Shown in pieces: positions 45,969-54,277 of a stretch of 64,000 nt of DNA. Position numbers and translations under genes: made by a program. Positions within the stretch are counted from its first letter, which is position 1; each line of letters starts with the position of its first letter. The DNA comes from Anaeromassilibacillus senegalensis (lineage in GTDB: Bacteria > Bacillota > Clostridia > Oscillospirales > Acutalibacteraceae), in assembly GCF_001261775.1 (NCBI RefSeq), contig NZ_LN868537.1:620001-684000 (forward strand), written 5' to 3'. The notes under the pieces are model-generated. The model was given only the letters and a program-made list of their open reading frames with translations, was not told the DNA's origin and did not search any database.

Positions 45969-47722
45969 TCGCGCGTCACCGTCCCTTCCTCCTCTCCCGC
46001 AAGCGGCAGCCAGACCCGCACCGTTGTTCCCTCGTCCAGCTCGCTTTCATACTGCAAGCCGTATTCCCTGCCAAACAGAAGCTGGATGCGGTCGTTGACG
46101 TTCTTGACACCAATTCCCGATTTGCTTTTGGCCTTGGATTCTAAAATATGCGCCAGCTTGTCCGGCGGGATCCCAAAGCCGTTATCGCACACAACAAACA
46201 GGAGCTTCCCGTCCCGCACCTCGGCATTTACCCGTATCTCTCCCGGATACGGCAGGTTGGAAACACCGTGCAGAATGGCGTTTTCCACCAGGGGCTGCAG
46301 CACAATTTTAAGCGTCTTACAGGTCCTTATTTCCGGCGGCGCGTCGATTGTATAGGTGAACTGGTCGCTGTACCGCATCTTCTGGATGATCAGGTAGTTT
46401 TCCGCATGGCGCAGTTCCTCTTCCACTGTGATGGTATCGTGCCCGCCGGACAGGGACAAGCGAAAGAACTGTGCAAGCGCGGAGATCATCTTCACCACAT
46501 TGGCATTGTCCCCGCTCTCCGCCATCCAGACGATGGAATCCAGCGTATTATATAAGAAATGCGGGTTGATCTGCGCGTGCAGCGTCTTCATCTCACTTTT
46601 GCGCAGCCGCTGCTGTTCTTCCACCACCTGCACCATCAGGTGCCTGATGCGGTAAATCATATTGTTAAAGGAGCGCGAAAGCTCTTGCACCTCGTATACG
46701 CCGTGTTCCGTGGAAAAGGCGTCGAGGGACCCGTCCTCCACTTTCCCCATCACGCGGATCAAGCGGCGGATCGGGTTGGTTGTAAAATAGGACACGACGA
46801 CAGACAGCACCAGTACAATGAGGGCCGCTGCCACTGCGATCATTGTAATCAGGTTTGGCAGCTCTGTCCCGTAGTAAAACAGCCCCTGCAGGGGGCTGAC
46901 ACCCACGATCCGCCAGTTGGTGCCGGACAGCCCGCGGACACTGACGGAAAACCGTTTGTTTCCCAAATCCAAAATGGTGTCGCCCGGCCCGATCGACGCG
47001 GCGCGCTCCACCGCCTCGTCGGCAATGCCGTAATAAATCATCTGCTGATTGGGATGATAGATCAGCTCCCCGTTCTCATCCAAGATGAACAGGTAACCGC
47101 CCTGCCCCAACCGGTTGGAGCAGAGCTGCTGGATGCTCTGGAAATTCATGTCCACAAGGATGATGCCCATCTGTGTACGCCCGTCTTCCTGCCAGTTGAC
47201 CCCTTTGCTCAGAGAGAGCACCCAGGGGTATTCCCCGCCGTACAGGCGCTGTACATGGGGCGCGGAGATGTAGTAATTTTTGCTGCCGGGCGGCACGCTG
47301 CGGAACCATTGCTCCTCCTTGATCTGTGCATAGGATTTGATCGGCCGCGCGTCCGTCTTCAGCAGCAGCTCGCCTTCCCGGCCAAACACCGCGATGGTAT
47401 CGATATCTCTGCGCAGAACAAAGCGCGGCGCTTCCTCCCGAATTCCCCCGTCCTGCAGCATGGCCGCCACGGAATCCGAAACCTCTACCATCTCGCTCAA
47501 ATAGCCGTCAATATTCTGCCGCAGGTTGTCCACGATCTGCGCGTTGGTCATGCGGATTGTCTCATCCGTCGCGGCGTCAAACCGGTTTTTCATCAGCAGA
47601 GTAATGGCCAGCACCGCTGTGACCGCAATCACCGTTGTGCTCACCGCGATCACCATCAACAGGCTGTTCCACTTCATATTCCGCGCGATTGCCCGCCTGA
47701 AGCGCTTCCACTTTTGCCGCAT
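45965..47722 (-). CDS. Sensor histidine kinase (YesM family) of the sugar locus
   Basis: A 585-residue kinase. TM1 is near 20-45, then a dCache-type extracellular domain, TM2 near 290-315, HAMP, the phosphoacceptor His in INPHFLYNTLDSIVW, and HATPase boxes PLVENAILHGV and GFGIPPDKL, GIGVKNVNDR. It is divergent from the aldolase operon and co-encoded with the sugar-binding lipoprotein. Its partner is most likely the response regulator at 39296-40900. ATG 47722 (MRQKWKRFRR) is chosen over the Met ten codons upstream. Confidence 0.94.
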   Translation of the reverse strand: MRQKWKRFRRAIARNMKWNSLLMVIAVSTTVIAVTAVLAITLLMKNRFDAATDETIRMTNAQIVDNLRQNIDGYLSEMVEVSDSVAAMLQDGGIREEAPRFVLRRDIDTIAVFGREGELLLKTDARPIKSYAQIKEEQWFRSVPPGSKNYYISAPHVQRLYGGEYPWVLSLSKGVNWQEDGRTQMGIILVDMNFQSIQQLCSNRLGQGGYLFILDENGELIYHPNQQMIYYGIADEAVERAASIGPGDTILDLGNKRFSVSVRGLSGTNWRIVGVSPLQGLFYYGTELPNLITMIAVAAALIVLVLSVVVSYFTTNPIRRLIRVMGKVEDGSLDAFSTEHGVYEVQELSRSFNNMIYRIRHLMVQVVEEQQRLRKSEMKTLHAQINPHFLYNTLDSIVWMAESGDNANVVKMISALAQFFRLSLSGGHDTITVEEELRHAENYLIIQKMRYSDQFTYTIDAPPEIRTCKTLKIVLQPLVENAILHGVSNLPYPGEIRVNAEVRDGKLLFVVCDNGFGIPPDKLAHILESKAKSKSGIGVKNVNDRIQLLFGREYGLQYESELDEGTTVRVWLPLAGEEEGTVTRE

Positions 47723-47875
47723 GCTTTTCCCCCTTTCAGGCGTTTTCCACATTGTAGCATAAAGCCCCTGGTGGGGAAAGAGCGGTTCGGATAGTCAGAT
47801 GGATTTCGCCGGTTTTGCGTCGGATATTCCCTTCTTTTCTTTCTCCGCATTCCTTATCCTTGAAGCAAAGAGGAG

Positions 47876-47888
47876 CGTTTCGTTTTTA
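47876..47888 (+). promoter_or_regulatory. CGTTTCGTTTTTA motif before the catabolic operon
   Basis: This 13-nt sequence is identical to 44808-44820 upstream of the transporter operon. It lies 28 bp before the aldolase start codon. Confidence 0.5.
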
Positions 47889-47916
47889 TGACCACAGAAA
47901 AGAAGGAGGTCTTTTT

Positions 47917-48768
47917 ATGCCTTTGGTTACCACCGAAAGCATGCTGTTGGACGCACAAAAGGGCGGTTATGCCGTGGGGGCATTCAACGCCGAAAACATG
48001 GAGATGGTACAGGCCATCACGGAGGCCGCAGACGAACTCTGTGCGCCAGTCATTATTCAAACCACCCCCGGCACCGTGCGGTATGCCGGTTTGGACTATT
48101 ATCTGGCAAACACCGCCGCCGCTGCGGAGCGGATTCCCGTGCCCGTTGCCATGCATCTGGACCATGGGGACAGCTTTTCTCTCGCTGTGCAGGCGCTGCG
48201 CGCCGGTTACACTTCCATCATGATTGACGGTTCCAGAAAACCGCTCGAGGAAAACATTGCGCTGACCAAAGCGGTCGTGGACGCCTGCCGCCCAAACGGT
48301 ATTCCCGTGGAAGGCGAGCTGGGACAGGTCGGCGGCAAAGAGGACGATCTGGAGGGCGAACGCGCAGGCTACACGGACCCGGAGGAAGCCGTCCGCTTTG
48401 AGCGGGAAACCGGCGTTTCCTCACTCGCCGTGGGGGTCGGTACCGCACACGGCGTATATGCCTCGACGCCCGTTTTAAACGTGGGGTTAATCGATGAATT
48501 AAAAGCGCGCCTGACCGTGCCAATGGTTCTGCATGGCGCATCCGGTCTCAGCGATGAGGCGATTCAAGCCTGCATCCGGGCGGGCATCTGCAAAGTCAAC
48601 TTTGCGACGGAGCTGCGCGTCGCCTATACCCACACAATCCAATCCTACCTGAGTCAAAACCCCGGCGCCATCGATCCCAAACAATATTGCGCGGCGGGCC
48701 GGGAAGCGGTCAAAACGCTTGTGAAAGAGCGCATTCTGGTCTGCGGCTGCGCCGGGCGCGCCAGATAA
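47917..48768 (+). CDS. Class II ketose-bisphosphate aldolase (GatY/KbaY/Fba type)
   Basis: A 283-residue zinc aldolase that would cleave a ketose-1,6-bisphosphate into DHAP and an aldehyde phosphate. Zinc and catalytic residues are visible: HLDHG (H80, D82, H83), EGELGQVGG, GTAHG, HGASG and NFATE. The sequence type fits tagatose- or fructose-bisphosphate aldolase. GGAGG lies 9 nt before ATG 47917; the longer frame has no support. It is the first gene of a six-gene operon with PfkB, FGGY kinase, dehydrogenase, reductase and mutarotase. Confidence 0.93.
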   Translation: MPLVTTESMLLDAQKGGYAVGAFNAENMEMVQAITEAADELCAPVIIQTTPGTVRYAGLDYYLANTAAAAERIPVPVAMHLDHGDSFSLAVQALRAGYTSIMIDGSRKPLEENIALTKAVVDACRPNGIPVEGELGQVGGKEDDLEGERAGYTDPEEAVRFERETGVSSLAVGVGTAHGVYASTPVLNVGLIDELKARLTVPMVLHGASGLSDEAIQACIRAGICKVNFATELRVAYTHTIQSYLSQNPGAIDPKQYCAAGREAVKTLVKERILVCGCAGRAR

Positions 48769-48783
48769 GAAGGAGTGGACGAT

Positions 48784-49713
48784 ATGATCACTACCATAAC
48801 GCTCAACGCAGCAATCGATAAACTGTACCGGCTGGAAACGTTCCAGCCGGGCAAAGTCAACCGCGTCTCTTCCTGCGCCGCCACGGCAGGCGGCAAGGGC
48901 CTGAACGTATCCCGCGCCGTCGCGCTCCTGGGGGAGCCCGTCCTGGCGACCGGCTTCTGCGGCGGGCACAGCGGTGCATTCCTCAAAGAGCTTCTATCGC
49001 AGGACCAGATTTCCAGCAGTTTTGTACCCATTGCAGGGGAAACACGCACCTGTATCAATCTCATCGACGGAACCGGGACCAGCACGGAACTGCTGGAGCC
49101 CGGCGCACCGGTGGACGAAGACGATTTGCAGCGGTTTAACGTGCATTTCGACGCGCTGTTGCAGGAGACGCAGCTCACTGTTTTTTCCGGCAGTCTGCCG
49201 TGCGGATGCCCCGAAGACTTCTACGCCTGGCTGATCCGATGCGCACACAACCGGGGCGTACGCACGATTCTGGACGCCAGCGGCGGGGCGCTCGCAAAAG
49301 GAATTGCCGCAAAACCGTACCTGATCAAGCCAAATCTTGAAGAACTGGAGGTGCTCACCGGTACGTCCATCCATTCCAAAAAAGACGCGGCACGCGAGGC
49401 AGTAAAGCTCCACGAAAGCGGCATTGCCTGCGTCGTTATTTCCCTTGGGAAAGAGGGCGCGCTGCTGGCCTGTAAAGAAGGCGTATTTGAGGGAACCCCG
49501 CCGGACGTTCCGGTAAAAAACACGGTCGGCTGCGGAGACAGCATGGTCGCGGCGTTCGCGGTGGCCATCGCACGAAATTACAGCGCGGAAGCAGCCCTGC
49601 AACTTGCGCTGAGCGTCTCCTCCGCCAATGCCATGTGTGAAAAGACCGGTTTTTTTCATCTGGACGATCTCGCGGCGATTTTGTGCAAGGGGCAGGTGAA
49701 CCGCCTTGGATAA
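48784..49713 (+). CDS. 1-phosphofructokinase-type hexose-phosphate kinase (PfkB family)
   Basis: A 309-residue PfkB-family kinase close to FruK/LacC, which phosphorylate ketose monophosphates to bisphosphates. The N-terminal TLNAAIDKLY, the first PfkB signature AGGKGLNVSRA and the second signature NTVGCGDSMVAAF (catalytic Asp) are intact; Cys replaces the usual Ala in GAGDS. AGGAG precedes ATG 48784. It starts 15 nt after the aldolase and overlaps the next gene. With the aldolase it predicts a tagatose/fructose-1,6-bisphosphate route. Confidence 0.92.
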   Translation: MITTITLNAAIDKLYRLETFQPGKVNRVSSCAATAGGKGLNVSRAVALLGEPVLATGFCGGHSGAFLKELLSQDQISSSFVPIAGETRTCINLIDGTGTSTELLEPGAPVDEDDLQRFNVHFDALLQETQLTVFSGSLPCGCPEDFYAWLIRCAHNRGVRTILDASGGALAKGIAAKPYLIKPNLEELEVLTGTSIHSKKDAAREAVKLHESGIACVVISLGKEGALLACKEGVFEGTPPDVPVKNTVGCGDSMVAAFAVAIARNYSAEAALQLALSVSSANAMCEKTGFFHLDDLAAILCKGQVNRLG

Positions 49714-51352
49714 CGCGCGAACCGATCTGCTGCTTGCAATCGACGTTGGAACCTCCGCATGCAAAATTGCGGTGTTCACCCCGGAGGGACGGGTCCTTTC
49801 CTCCAGCACGCGGGATTATGAGGTGCTCTACCCTGCTCCCGGCTGGGCGGAACAGGCCCCGGACCTCTGGTGGAAGGAAATCTGCACCGGCGTCCGGGAT
49901 TGCCTCGAGCGTGGAAATCTTTCTCCCGGCAGGATTGCGGGCATTGGGATCGACGGCCAGAGCTGGTCCTGCATTCCGGTGGACCGGGAGGGCAACGTCC
50001 TGCACAACACCCCCATCTGGATGGATACCCGCGCACAGGAAATCTGCGGCGAATTGACGCAGGAGGACCGGGAAGCGCTTTTCGCGGTCAGCGGAAATCC
50101 CTTTAAACCCTCCTATACCACACCCAAAATTCTTTGGTTCCAGCGGAACGCGCCGGCGCTTTACCAAAAGACGCACTGCTTCTTGCAGAGCAACGGTTAT
50201 GTTGCATACCGCCTGACCGGACAACTGACGCAGGATTTCTGCCAGAGCTACGGTCTGCATGTATTCGACATCAGAACAGGCGTCTACAGCGAAGAAGCGG
50301 CAGCCCGGCTGGGAATCGACCTCGGTCGCCTGCCGCCGCTGTTTCCCTGCCATGCCGTGGTGGGAACCGTGACAGAAGCAGCGGCCCGGCAGACGGGGCT
50401 GCTCTCCGGTACGCCCGTTGTGGCGGGCGGGGGGGAGGTGGGTAAGGGGAAGGCGGTGGGGGCCGAAAAGGGGGGGGGTGGGGGGGGGGGGGTGCAAGGC
50501 CGAGAAAAGGGGAGGGGGGCGGGGGGCGGGGGAGCGGGCGTCTACCAACCGCGCCAGACGCAGGAGCAGGGCGGGCAGGCGGGCGGTATGAGCATCTGCC
50601 TGAACAAGCCGATTCCCCACCCCTCGCTGATCCTGAGCCCGCATGTCGTTCCCGGCGAATGGCTGTTGCAGGGCGGCACTGTGGGCGGCGGCGCAAGCCT
50701 CCGTTGGCTCGCACGGGAACTGGGAGAACCGGAACGCCTTCTCGCAGAAAAAGAGGGCGGAACCGTCTTCGCCCTTCTGGACCGGCTCGCGGAATCTATT
50801 TCGCCCGGCGCGGACGGCGTACTCTTTCTCCCCTACCTCTCCGGGGAACGTTCCCCCATCTGGGACCCACACGCGTCCGGCGTCTTCTTCGGCCTCAGCT
50901 TCCAAACGACGCGGGCGCATCTGTTCCGCGCGCTGCTGGAAGGTGCGGCTTTCTCTCTGCTGCACAACCTGCGCACGGCAGAGGAAGTGCAGGTGCAGAC
51001 CGAAACCCTGTACGCAATGGGCGGCGCGGCGAACAGCCGCCTTTGGACACAGATCAAAGCCGACGTAACCGGCAAAAAAATCTGCGTGCCCGCTTCGGAC
51101 ACCGCGACCGTTTTGGGAGCGGCGATTCTGGCCGGTGTGGGCGTGGGCATCTATCCCGGCTTCACGGAGGCGGTCCGCGCCACAGTCCAGATTAAGCGGA
51201 AACATATTCCCAATCCGGAGAACCGCGCCGTCTATCAGGCGCTGTATCCCCTTTATCTGGAGCTGTACGAACGTTTAAAACCGACAATGGAAAAGGCCGC
51301 CGCACTGCAGAACGCGCGGGTTGGCCGGGAAAACAGAAAGGTGGTCATATGA
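49706..51352 (+). CDS. FGGY-family sugar kinase with G-run insertion
   Basis: A 548-residue FGGY kinase (xylulokinase-like), 30-40 residues longer than usual. The N-terminal phosphate-1 motif DVGTSACKIAVF, GIGIDGQSWSCI, the C-terminal LSGERSPIWDP, and MGGAANSRLWTQIKADVTG are normal. Between VVAGGG and QTQEQGGQAGGM, where the family has a short GGxDAAxGAxGxG loop, there is a Gly/Lys/Arg-rich stretch coded by G-runs (50425-50540). The frame stays open, but the loop Asp is lost. Either the gene is damaged or the read is wrong there. The start is TTG 49706, overlapping PfkB. Confidence 0.85.
   Translation: MDNARTDLLLAIDVGTSACKIAVFTPEGRVLSSSTRDYEVLYPAPGWAEQAPDLWWKEICTGVRDCLERGNLSPGRIAGIGIDGQSWSCIPVDREGNVLHNTPIWMDTRAQEICGELTQEDREALFAVSGNPFKPSYTTPKILWFQRNAPALYQKTHCFLQSNGYVAYRLTGQLTQDFCQSYGLHVFDIRTGVYSEEAAARLGIDLGRLPPLFPCHAVVGTVTEAAARQTGLLSGTPVVAGGGEVGKGKAVGAEKGGGGGGGVQGREKGRGAGGGGAGVYQPRQTQEQGGQAGGMSICLNKPIPHPSLILSPHVVPGEWLLQGGTVGGGASLRWLARELGEPERLLAEKEGGTVFALLDRLAESISPGADGVLFLPYLSGERSPIWDPHASGVFFGLSFQTTRAHLFRALLEGAAFSLLHNLRTAEEVQVQTETLYAMGGAANSRLWTQIKADVTGKKICVPASDTATVLGAAILAGVGVGIYPGFTEAVRATVQIKRKHIPNPENRAVYQALYPLYLELYERLKPTMEKAAALQNARVGRENRKVVI
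50425..50540 (+). other. Extreme G-run tract inside the FGGY kinase gene
   Basis: About 115 bases that are mostly G on the plus strand, with runs of 9 and 12 G and no matching tract elsewhere in the window. It codes for Gly-rich filler. Potential G-quadruplex, or a sequencing/assembly artefact. Confidence 0.85.
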
Positions 51353-52401
51353 TGAAAGCAGCGGTATTGCACGGGGTTAAAGACCTGCGGTATGAGGAAA
51401 TCGAAACGCCAAGGGCAGGCCCCGGCGAGGTGGTGGTTCGCGTCAAGGCCGCAGGCATCTGCGGTTCCGATATTCCAAGGGTCAACGGCCCCGCGGCGCA
51501 TTTCTACCCCATAGTGCTGGGGCATGAGTTCTCCGGCGTTGTGGAAGAAACCGGAGAAGGCGTTTCCACCATTTCGCCGGGCGACCGCGTCACCGCGGCC
51601 CCGCTCATCCCTTGCATGGCCTGCCCCGACTGCCAGAAGGGCCGCTATGCCCTCTGTAAGCAATACACCTTCACCGGTTCCAGCACATTCGGCGGCTTTG
51701 CAGATTTCGTCAAGGTTCCGGCGCAGAATGTGGTCAAATTCAGCCGGGACGTTGACTTCGTCCAAGGGGCCTTTTTTGAGCCCGCCACGGTGGGCCTGCA
51801 CGGCCTGAACTGCGCCCAATATCACGGCGGCGAGGATGTGGCAATCCTGGGCGGCGGCACGGTGGGGCTGTTCACCATGCAGTGGGCCAAACTGCTTGGC
51901 GCGCGCCGCACCGTAGTGTTCGACATCAGCAAGGAACGGCTGGAACTGGCGAAGCGTCTGGGCGCGGACGAGGTGATAAACACCACCGACCTGGGCTTTC
52001 TGGACCGCGCGATGTCGGTAACCGAAAACCGGGGCTTTGGCTTTGTGTTTGAAACCGCCGGGCAAAACGCAACCATGCGCATGGCCTTTTCCCTCGCGGC
52101 CAACCGGGCGGGCGTCTGTTTCATCGGCACCTCCAGCCGCGACCTGCAATTCCCATGGAAAGAATTCGAGCTGATGAACCGCAAGGAATTTCGACTCACC
52201 GGTTCCTGGATGAGTTATTCCGCCCCCTTCCCCGGGGACGAGTGGACCATGACGGCGGACTATTTCAGCAGCGGGAAGCTGCGTTTCGACCCCGCGCTGG
52301 TATATAAAACCTTCCCCATGCGGGATGCGGCGGAGGCCTTCCGCCTGTTTGAAACCCCGGGCGCGGTCAAGGGAAAGGTCATGCTGGTCAACCCGGATTA
52401 A
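51349..52401 (+). CDS. Zinc-dependent polyol dehydrogenase (GatD/sorbitol dehydrogenase-like)
   Basis: A 350-residue medium-chain dehydrogenase. The catalytic zinc region is ICGSDIPR and GHEFSG, the structural-zinc cysteines are in CMACPDCQKG and ALC, and the NAD-binding ILGGGTVGLF is near residue 167. Closest in style to GatD (galactitol-1-phosphate 5-dehydrogenase) and related sugar-alcohol dehydrogenases. It would oxidise an alditol (or alditol phosphate) to a ketose. It overlaps the FGGY stop (ATGA). In the proposed pathway it follows the aldo/keto reductase. Confidence 0.9.
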   Translation: MMKAAVLHGVKDLRYEEIETPRAGPGEVVVRVKAAGICGSDIPRVNGPAAHFYPIVLGHEFSGVVEETGEGVSTISPGDRVTAAPLIPCMACPDCQKGRYALCKQYTFTGSSTFGGFADFVKVPAQNVVKFSRDVDFVQGAFFEPATVGLHGLNCAQYHGGEDVAILGGGTVGLFTMQWAKLLGARRTVVFDISKERLELAKRLGADEVINTTDLGFLDRAMSVTENRGFGFVFETAGQNATMRMAFSLAANRAGVCFIGTSSRDLQFPWKEFELMNRKEFRLTGSWMSYSAPFPGDEWTMTADYFSSGKLRFDPALVYKTFPMRDAAEAFRLFETPGAVKGKVMLVNPD

Positions 52402-52436
52402 ACGGCCAATATTTTACATATAAAAGGAGAATCGCT

Positions 52437-53501
52437 ATGTCAAAACCCTTTATGATGTCCCCGGATGCAGTGGACACCTCCAAGCTTCCCGTCAGGACCC
52501 TTTATACCGGTGCAAAGCTGCCCGGCGTGGGCATCGGCACCTTCGGTTCCGACCGCTTCAGCGGCGACGACATTGCTGCCGCCGTTTCCGGTGCGCTGCG
52601 CGTTGGTTACCGCTTTGTGGACTGCGCCGCCTGCTATGGCAACGAGGATTTGGTCGGCAGCGTTTTAAAAGAGGCCATCGATGGCGGCCTGCCCCGCGAG
52701 GAGCTGTTCGTCATGTCGAAGCTGTGGAATGACAAACACGAGCCGGAAGACGTGATCGCCTCCTGTAAGCAGACCCTCAAGGATTTACAGATCGACTATC
52801 TGGACTGCTATCTTGTGCACTGGCCATTCCCGAATTTTCACCCCGCGGGCTGCGACGTGGATTCCCGTTGGCCGGACGCCCGCCCATACATTCATGAGGA
52901 ATTCATGCGCACCTGGCGTGCAATGGAAAGCCTGGTGGATATGGGACTGTGCAAACATATCGGCACCTCCAACGTCACCATTCCCAAGCTGGAACTGATC
53001 CGCCGCGATGCGCGCATTCAGCCCGCGATCAACGAGATGGAGCTGCACCCGTGCTTCCAGCAGGGCGAGCTGTTCCGCTATTGTCTGGATCACCATATCC
53101 AACCGGTCGGCTTCTGCCCCATCGGTTCCCCCACGCGTCCCGACCGCGATAAAACCGAGGATGATCTCACGGACATCGAGCAGCCGGTGGTTAAGCGTAT
53201 TGCCGAAGCGCACGGCGTTCATCCCGCGGTGATCTGCGTCAAATGGGCGGTGGCGCGCGGACAGGTGCCAATTCCATTCTCCATTCGCCCGGCGGAATAC
53301 CGCAGCAATTTACAGTGCGCCACAGAGGACCCGCTCACAGCGGAGGAACTGGAAGCACTCAAAAGCGTGGAACGCAACTGCCGCCTGATCAAAGGGCCGG
53401 TATTCCTGTGGCCCGGCGCAGAATCCTGGCTGGACCTGTGGGACGTAGACGGCACCATCCCCGGCTGGAACGGCTATGAGCGGGAGGTTGCATCATGCTG
53501 A
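52437..53501 (+). CDS. Aldo/keto reductase
   Basis: A 354-residue AKR, somewhat long for the family. Catalytic tetrad visible as D62 and Y67 (DCAACYGNE), K95 (VMSKLW) and H128 (LVHWP). NADPH-binding residues lie near FSIRPAEYRSN. A C-terminal extension ends DVDGTIPGWNGYE. It probably reduces an aldose to an alditol (or runs in reverse). The gene is within the operon between the dehydrogenase and the mutarotase and overlaps the mutarotase start by 7 nt. The exact sugar is unknown. Confidence 0.9.
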   Translation: MSKPFMMSPDAVDTSKLPVRTLYTGAKLPGVGIGTFGSDRFSGDDIAAAVSGALRVGYRFVDCAACYGNEDLVGSVLKEAIDGGLPREELFVMSKLWNDKHEPEDVIASCKQTLKDLQIDYLDCYLVHWPFPNFHPAGCDVDSRWPDARPYIHEEFMRTWRAMESLVDMGLCKHIGTSNVTIPKLELIRRDARIQPAINEMELHPCFQQGELFRYCLDHHIQPVGFCPIGSPTRPDRDKTEDDLTDIEQPVVKRIAEAHGVHPAVICVKWAVARGQVPIPFSIRPAEYRSNLQCATEDPLTAEELEALKSVERNCRLIKGPVFLWPGAESWLDLWDVDGTIPGWNGYEREVASC

Positions 53502-53935
53502 AAGGGATTCCCCCCATCCTCTCGCCGGAGCTTTTAATGGCGCTGGATGAGATGGGCCACACCGACGAACTGACCATCGGAGACGGCAATTTTCCGGGCC
53601 ATACCTACGGGAAAAAGGTGATCCGGCTGGATGGGCACGGTGTGCCGGAGGTGTTGGACGCAATCCTGCAGCTCTTCCCACTGGACGCTTACGTGGAGCA
53701 TCCGGTCGCGCTGATGGCGGTGGTTCCCGGCGACCCGGTGGAAACGCCCATCTGGGACGAGTACCGGCGCATTGTGGCAAAGCACGATCCCCGGGGTGCA
53801 GCCTGCTTTGAGGAAATGGACAAATGGGAATTTTACCGGCGCACACAGGAGAAATCCGCCCTTGTTGTCATGACCGGGGAAACCGCTCTGTATGCCAATA
53901 TCATTTTAAAAAAAGGCGTCGTCACAGGTTCATAA
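53495..53935 (+). CDS. fucU: L-fucose/galactose-series mutarotase (FucU/RbsD family)
   Basis: A 146-residue RbsD/FucU family mutarotase that interconverts pyranose anomers. The signature is LKGIPPILSPELLMALDEMG with catalytic H22 in MGHTDE, D30 in IGDGNFPG, and a C-terminal Tyr/Asn pair (ALYANIILKKG). It matches the FucU branch (starts MLKGIP, ends with the long C-terminal strand) better than RbsD. FucU acts on L-fucose and, to a lesser degree, galactose-series sugars. Last gene of the operon, before an intrinsic terminator. Confidence 0.92.
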   Translation: MLKGIPPILSPELLMALDEMGHTDELTIGDGNFPGHTYGKKVIRLDGHGVPEVLDAILQLFPLDAYVEHPVALMAVVPGDPVETPIWDEYRRIVAKHDPRGAACFEEMDKWEFYRRTQEKSALVVMTGETALYANIILKKGVVTGS

Positions 53936-53937
53936 AG

Positions 53938-53975
53938 AAAAAACGCTCGCTGTGTGCGTACAGCGGGCGTTTTTC
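53938..53975 (+). terminator. Terminator of the sugar catabolic operon
   Basis: Stem AAACGC-TCGCTGT with ACAGCG-GGCGTTTTT, loop about 6 nt, T-run on the plus strand. Confidence 0.9.
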
Positions 53976-54045
53976 ATCGATCGTTTTTGCCGGTTTCCCT
54001 CATATCGTATTTTTTACGGGACACACTATTTCTGAGGTGATTAAA

Positions 54046-54243
54046 ATGGCAAAACAAGGAATGGCCCGTCCCGATTGGACCAAGCAGCCCAAAAACGACG
54101 TCCCGCCCGTGCCGCAGATTCAGGGCAAAGCCAAGCACGGCAAAGATCATGCGCGCCCAATCATCGCCGGAACCGCATCCCCGGAGCTGAAAGTTTACCA
54201 TGAACTGAAAGGCGACGGCTCTGTTGGAGACCCGAATCCTTAA
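54046..54243 (+). CDS. Conserved small hydrophilic protein (65 aa)
   Basis: A 65-residue Pro/Lys-rich hydrophilic protein starting MAKQGMARPDWTKQPKNDV, with a second conserved-looking block VPPVPQIQGKAKHGKDHARP. Similar short proteins occur in other Clostridia as far as I recall, without function. GAGGTGA lies 5 nt before the ATG, and a terminator follows at once, so it is a single-gene unit. No domain is visible. Confidence 0.7.
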   Translation: MAKQGMARPDWTKQPKNDVPPVPQIQGKAKHGKDHARPIIAGTASPELKVYHELKGDGSVGDPNP

Positions 54244-54248
54244 TCTTG

Positions 54249-54277
54249 ACCGCCCTTTTACCGGGGCGGTTTTTTTA
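54249..54277 (+). terminator. Terminator after the small Pro/Lys-rich protein
   Basis: Stem ACCGCCC/GGGGCGGT followed by TTTTTTT. Confidence 0.92.

Noticed and set aside
46559..47794. 411-residue open frame on the plus strand
   Set aside because: Antisense to the sensor kinase; composition is His/Gln/Arg-rich without recognisable domain.
49436..51205. 589-residue open frame on the minus strand opposite pfkB and the FGGY kinase
   Set aside because: Shadow frame: GC-rich coding DNA plus the G-run tract keep it open, the protein is Pro/Arg/His-rich with no domain, and the plus-strand genes are clear.
47917..53935. Classical L-fucose (fucIKA) operon
   Set aside because: No isomerase FucI and no class II FucA aldolase are present; the aldolase is of the bisphosphate GatY/Fba type.
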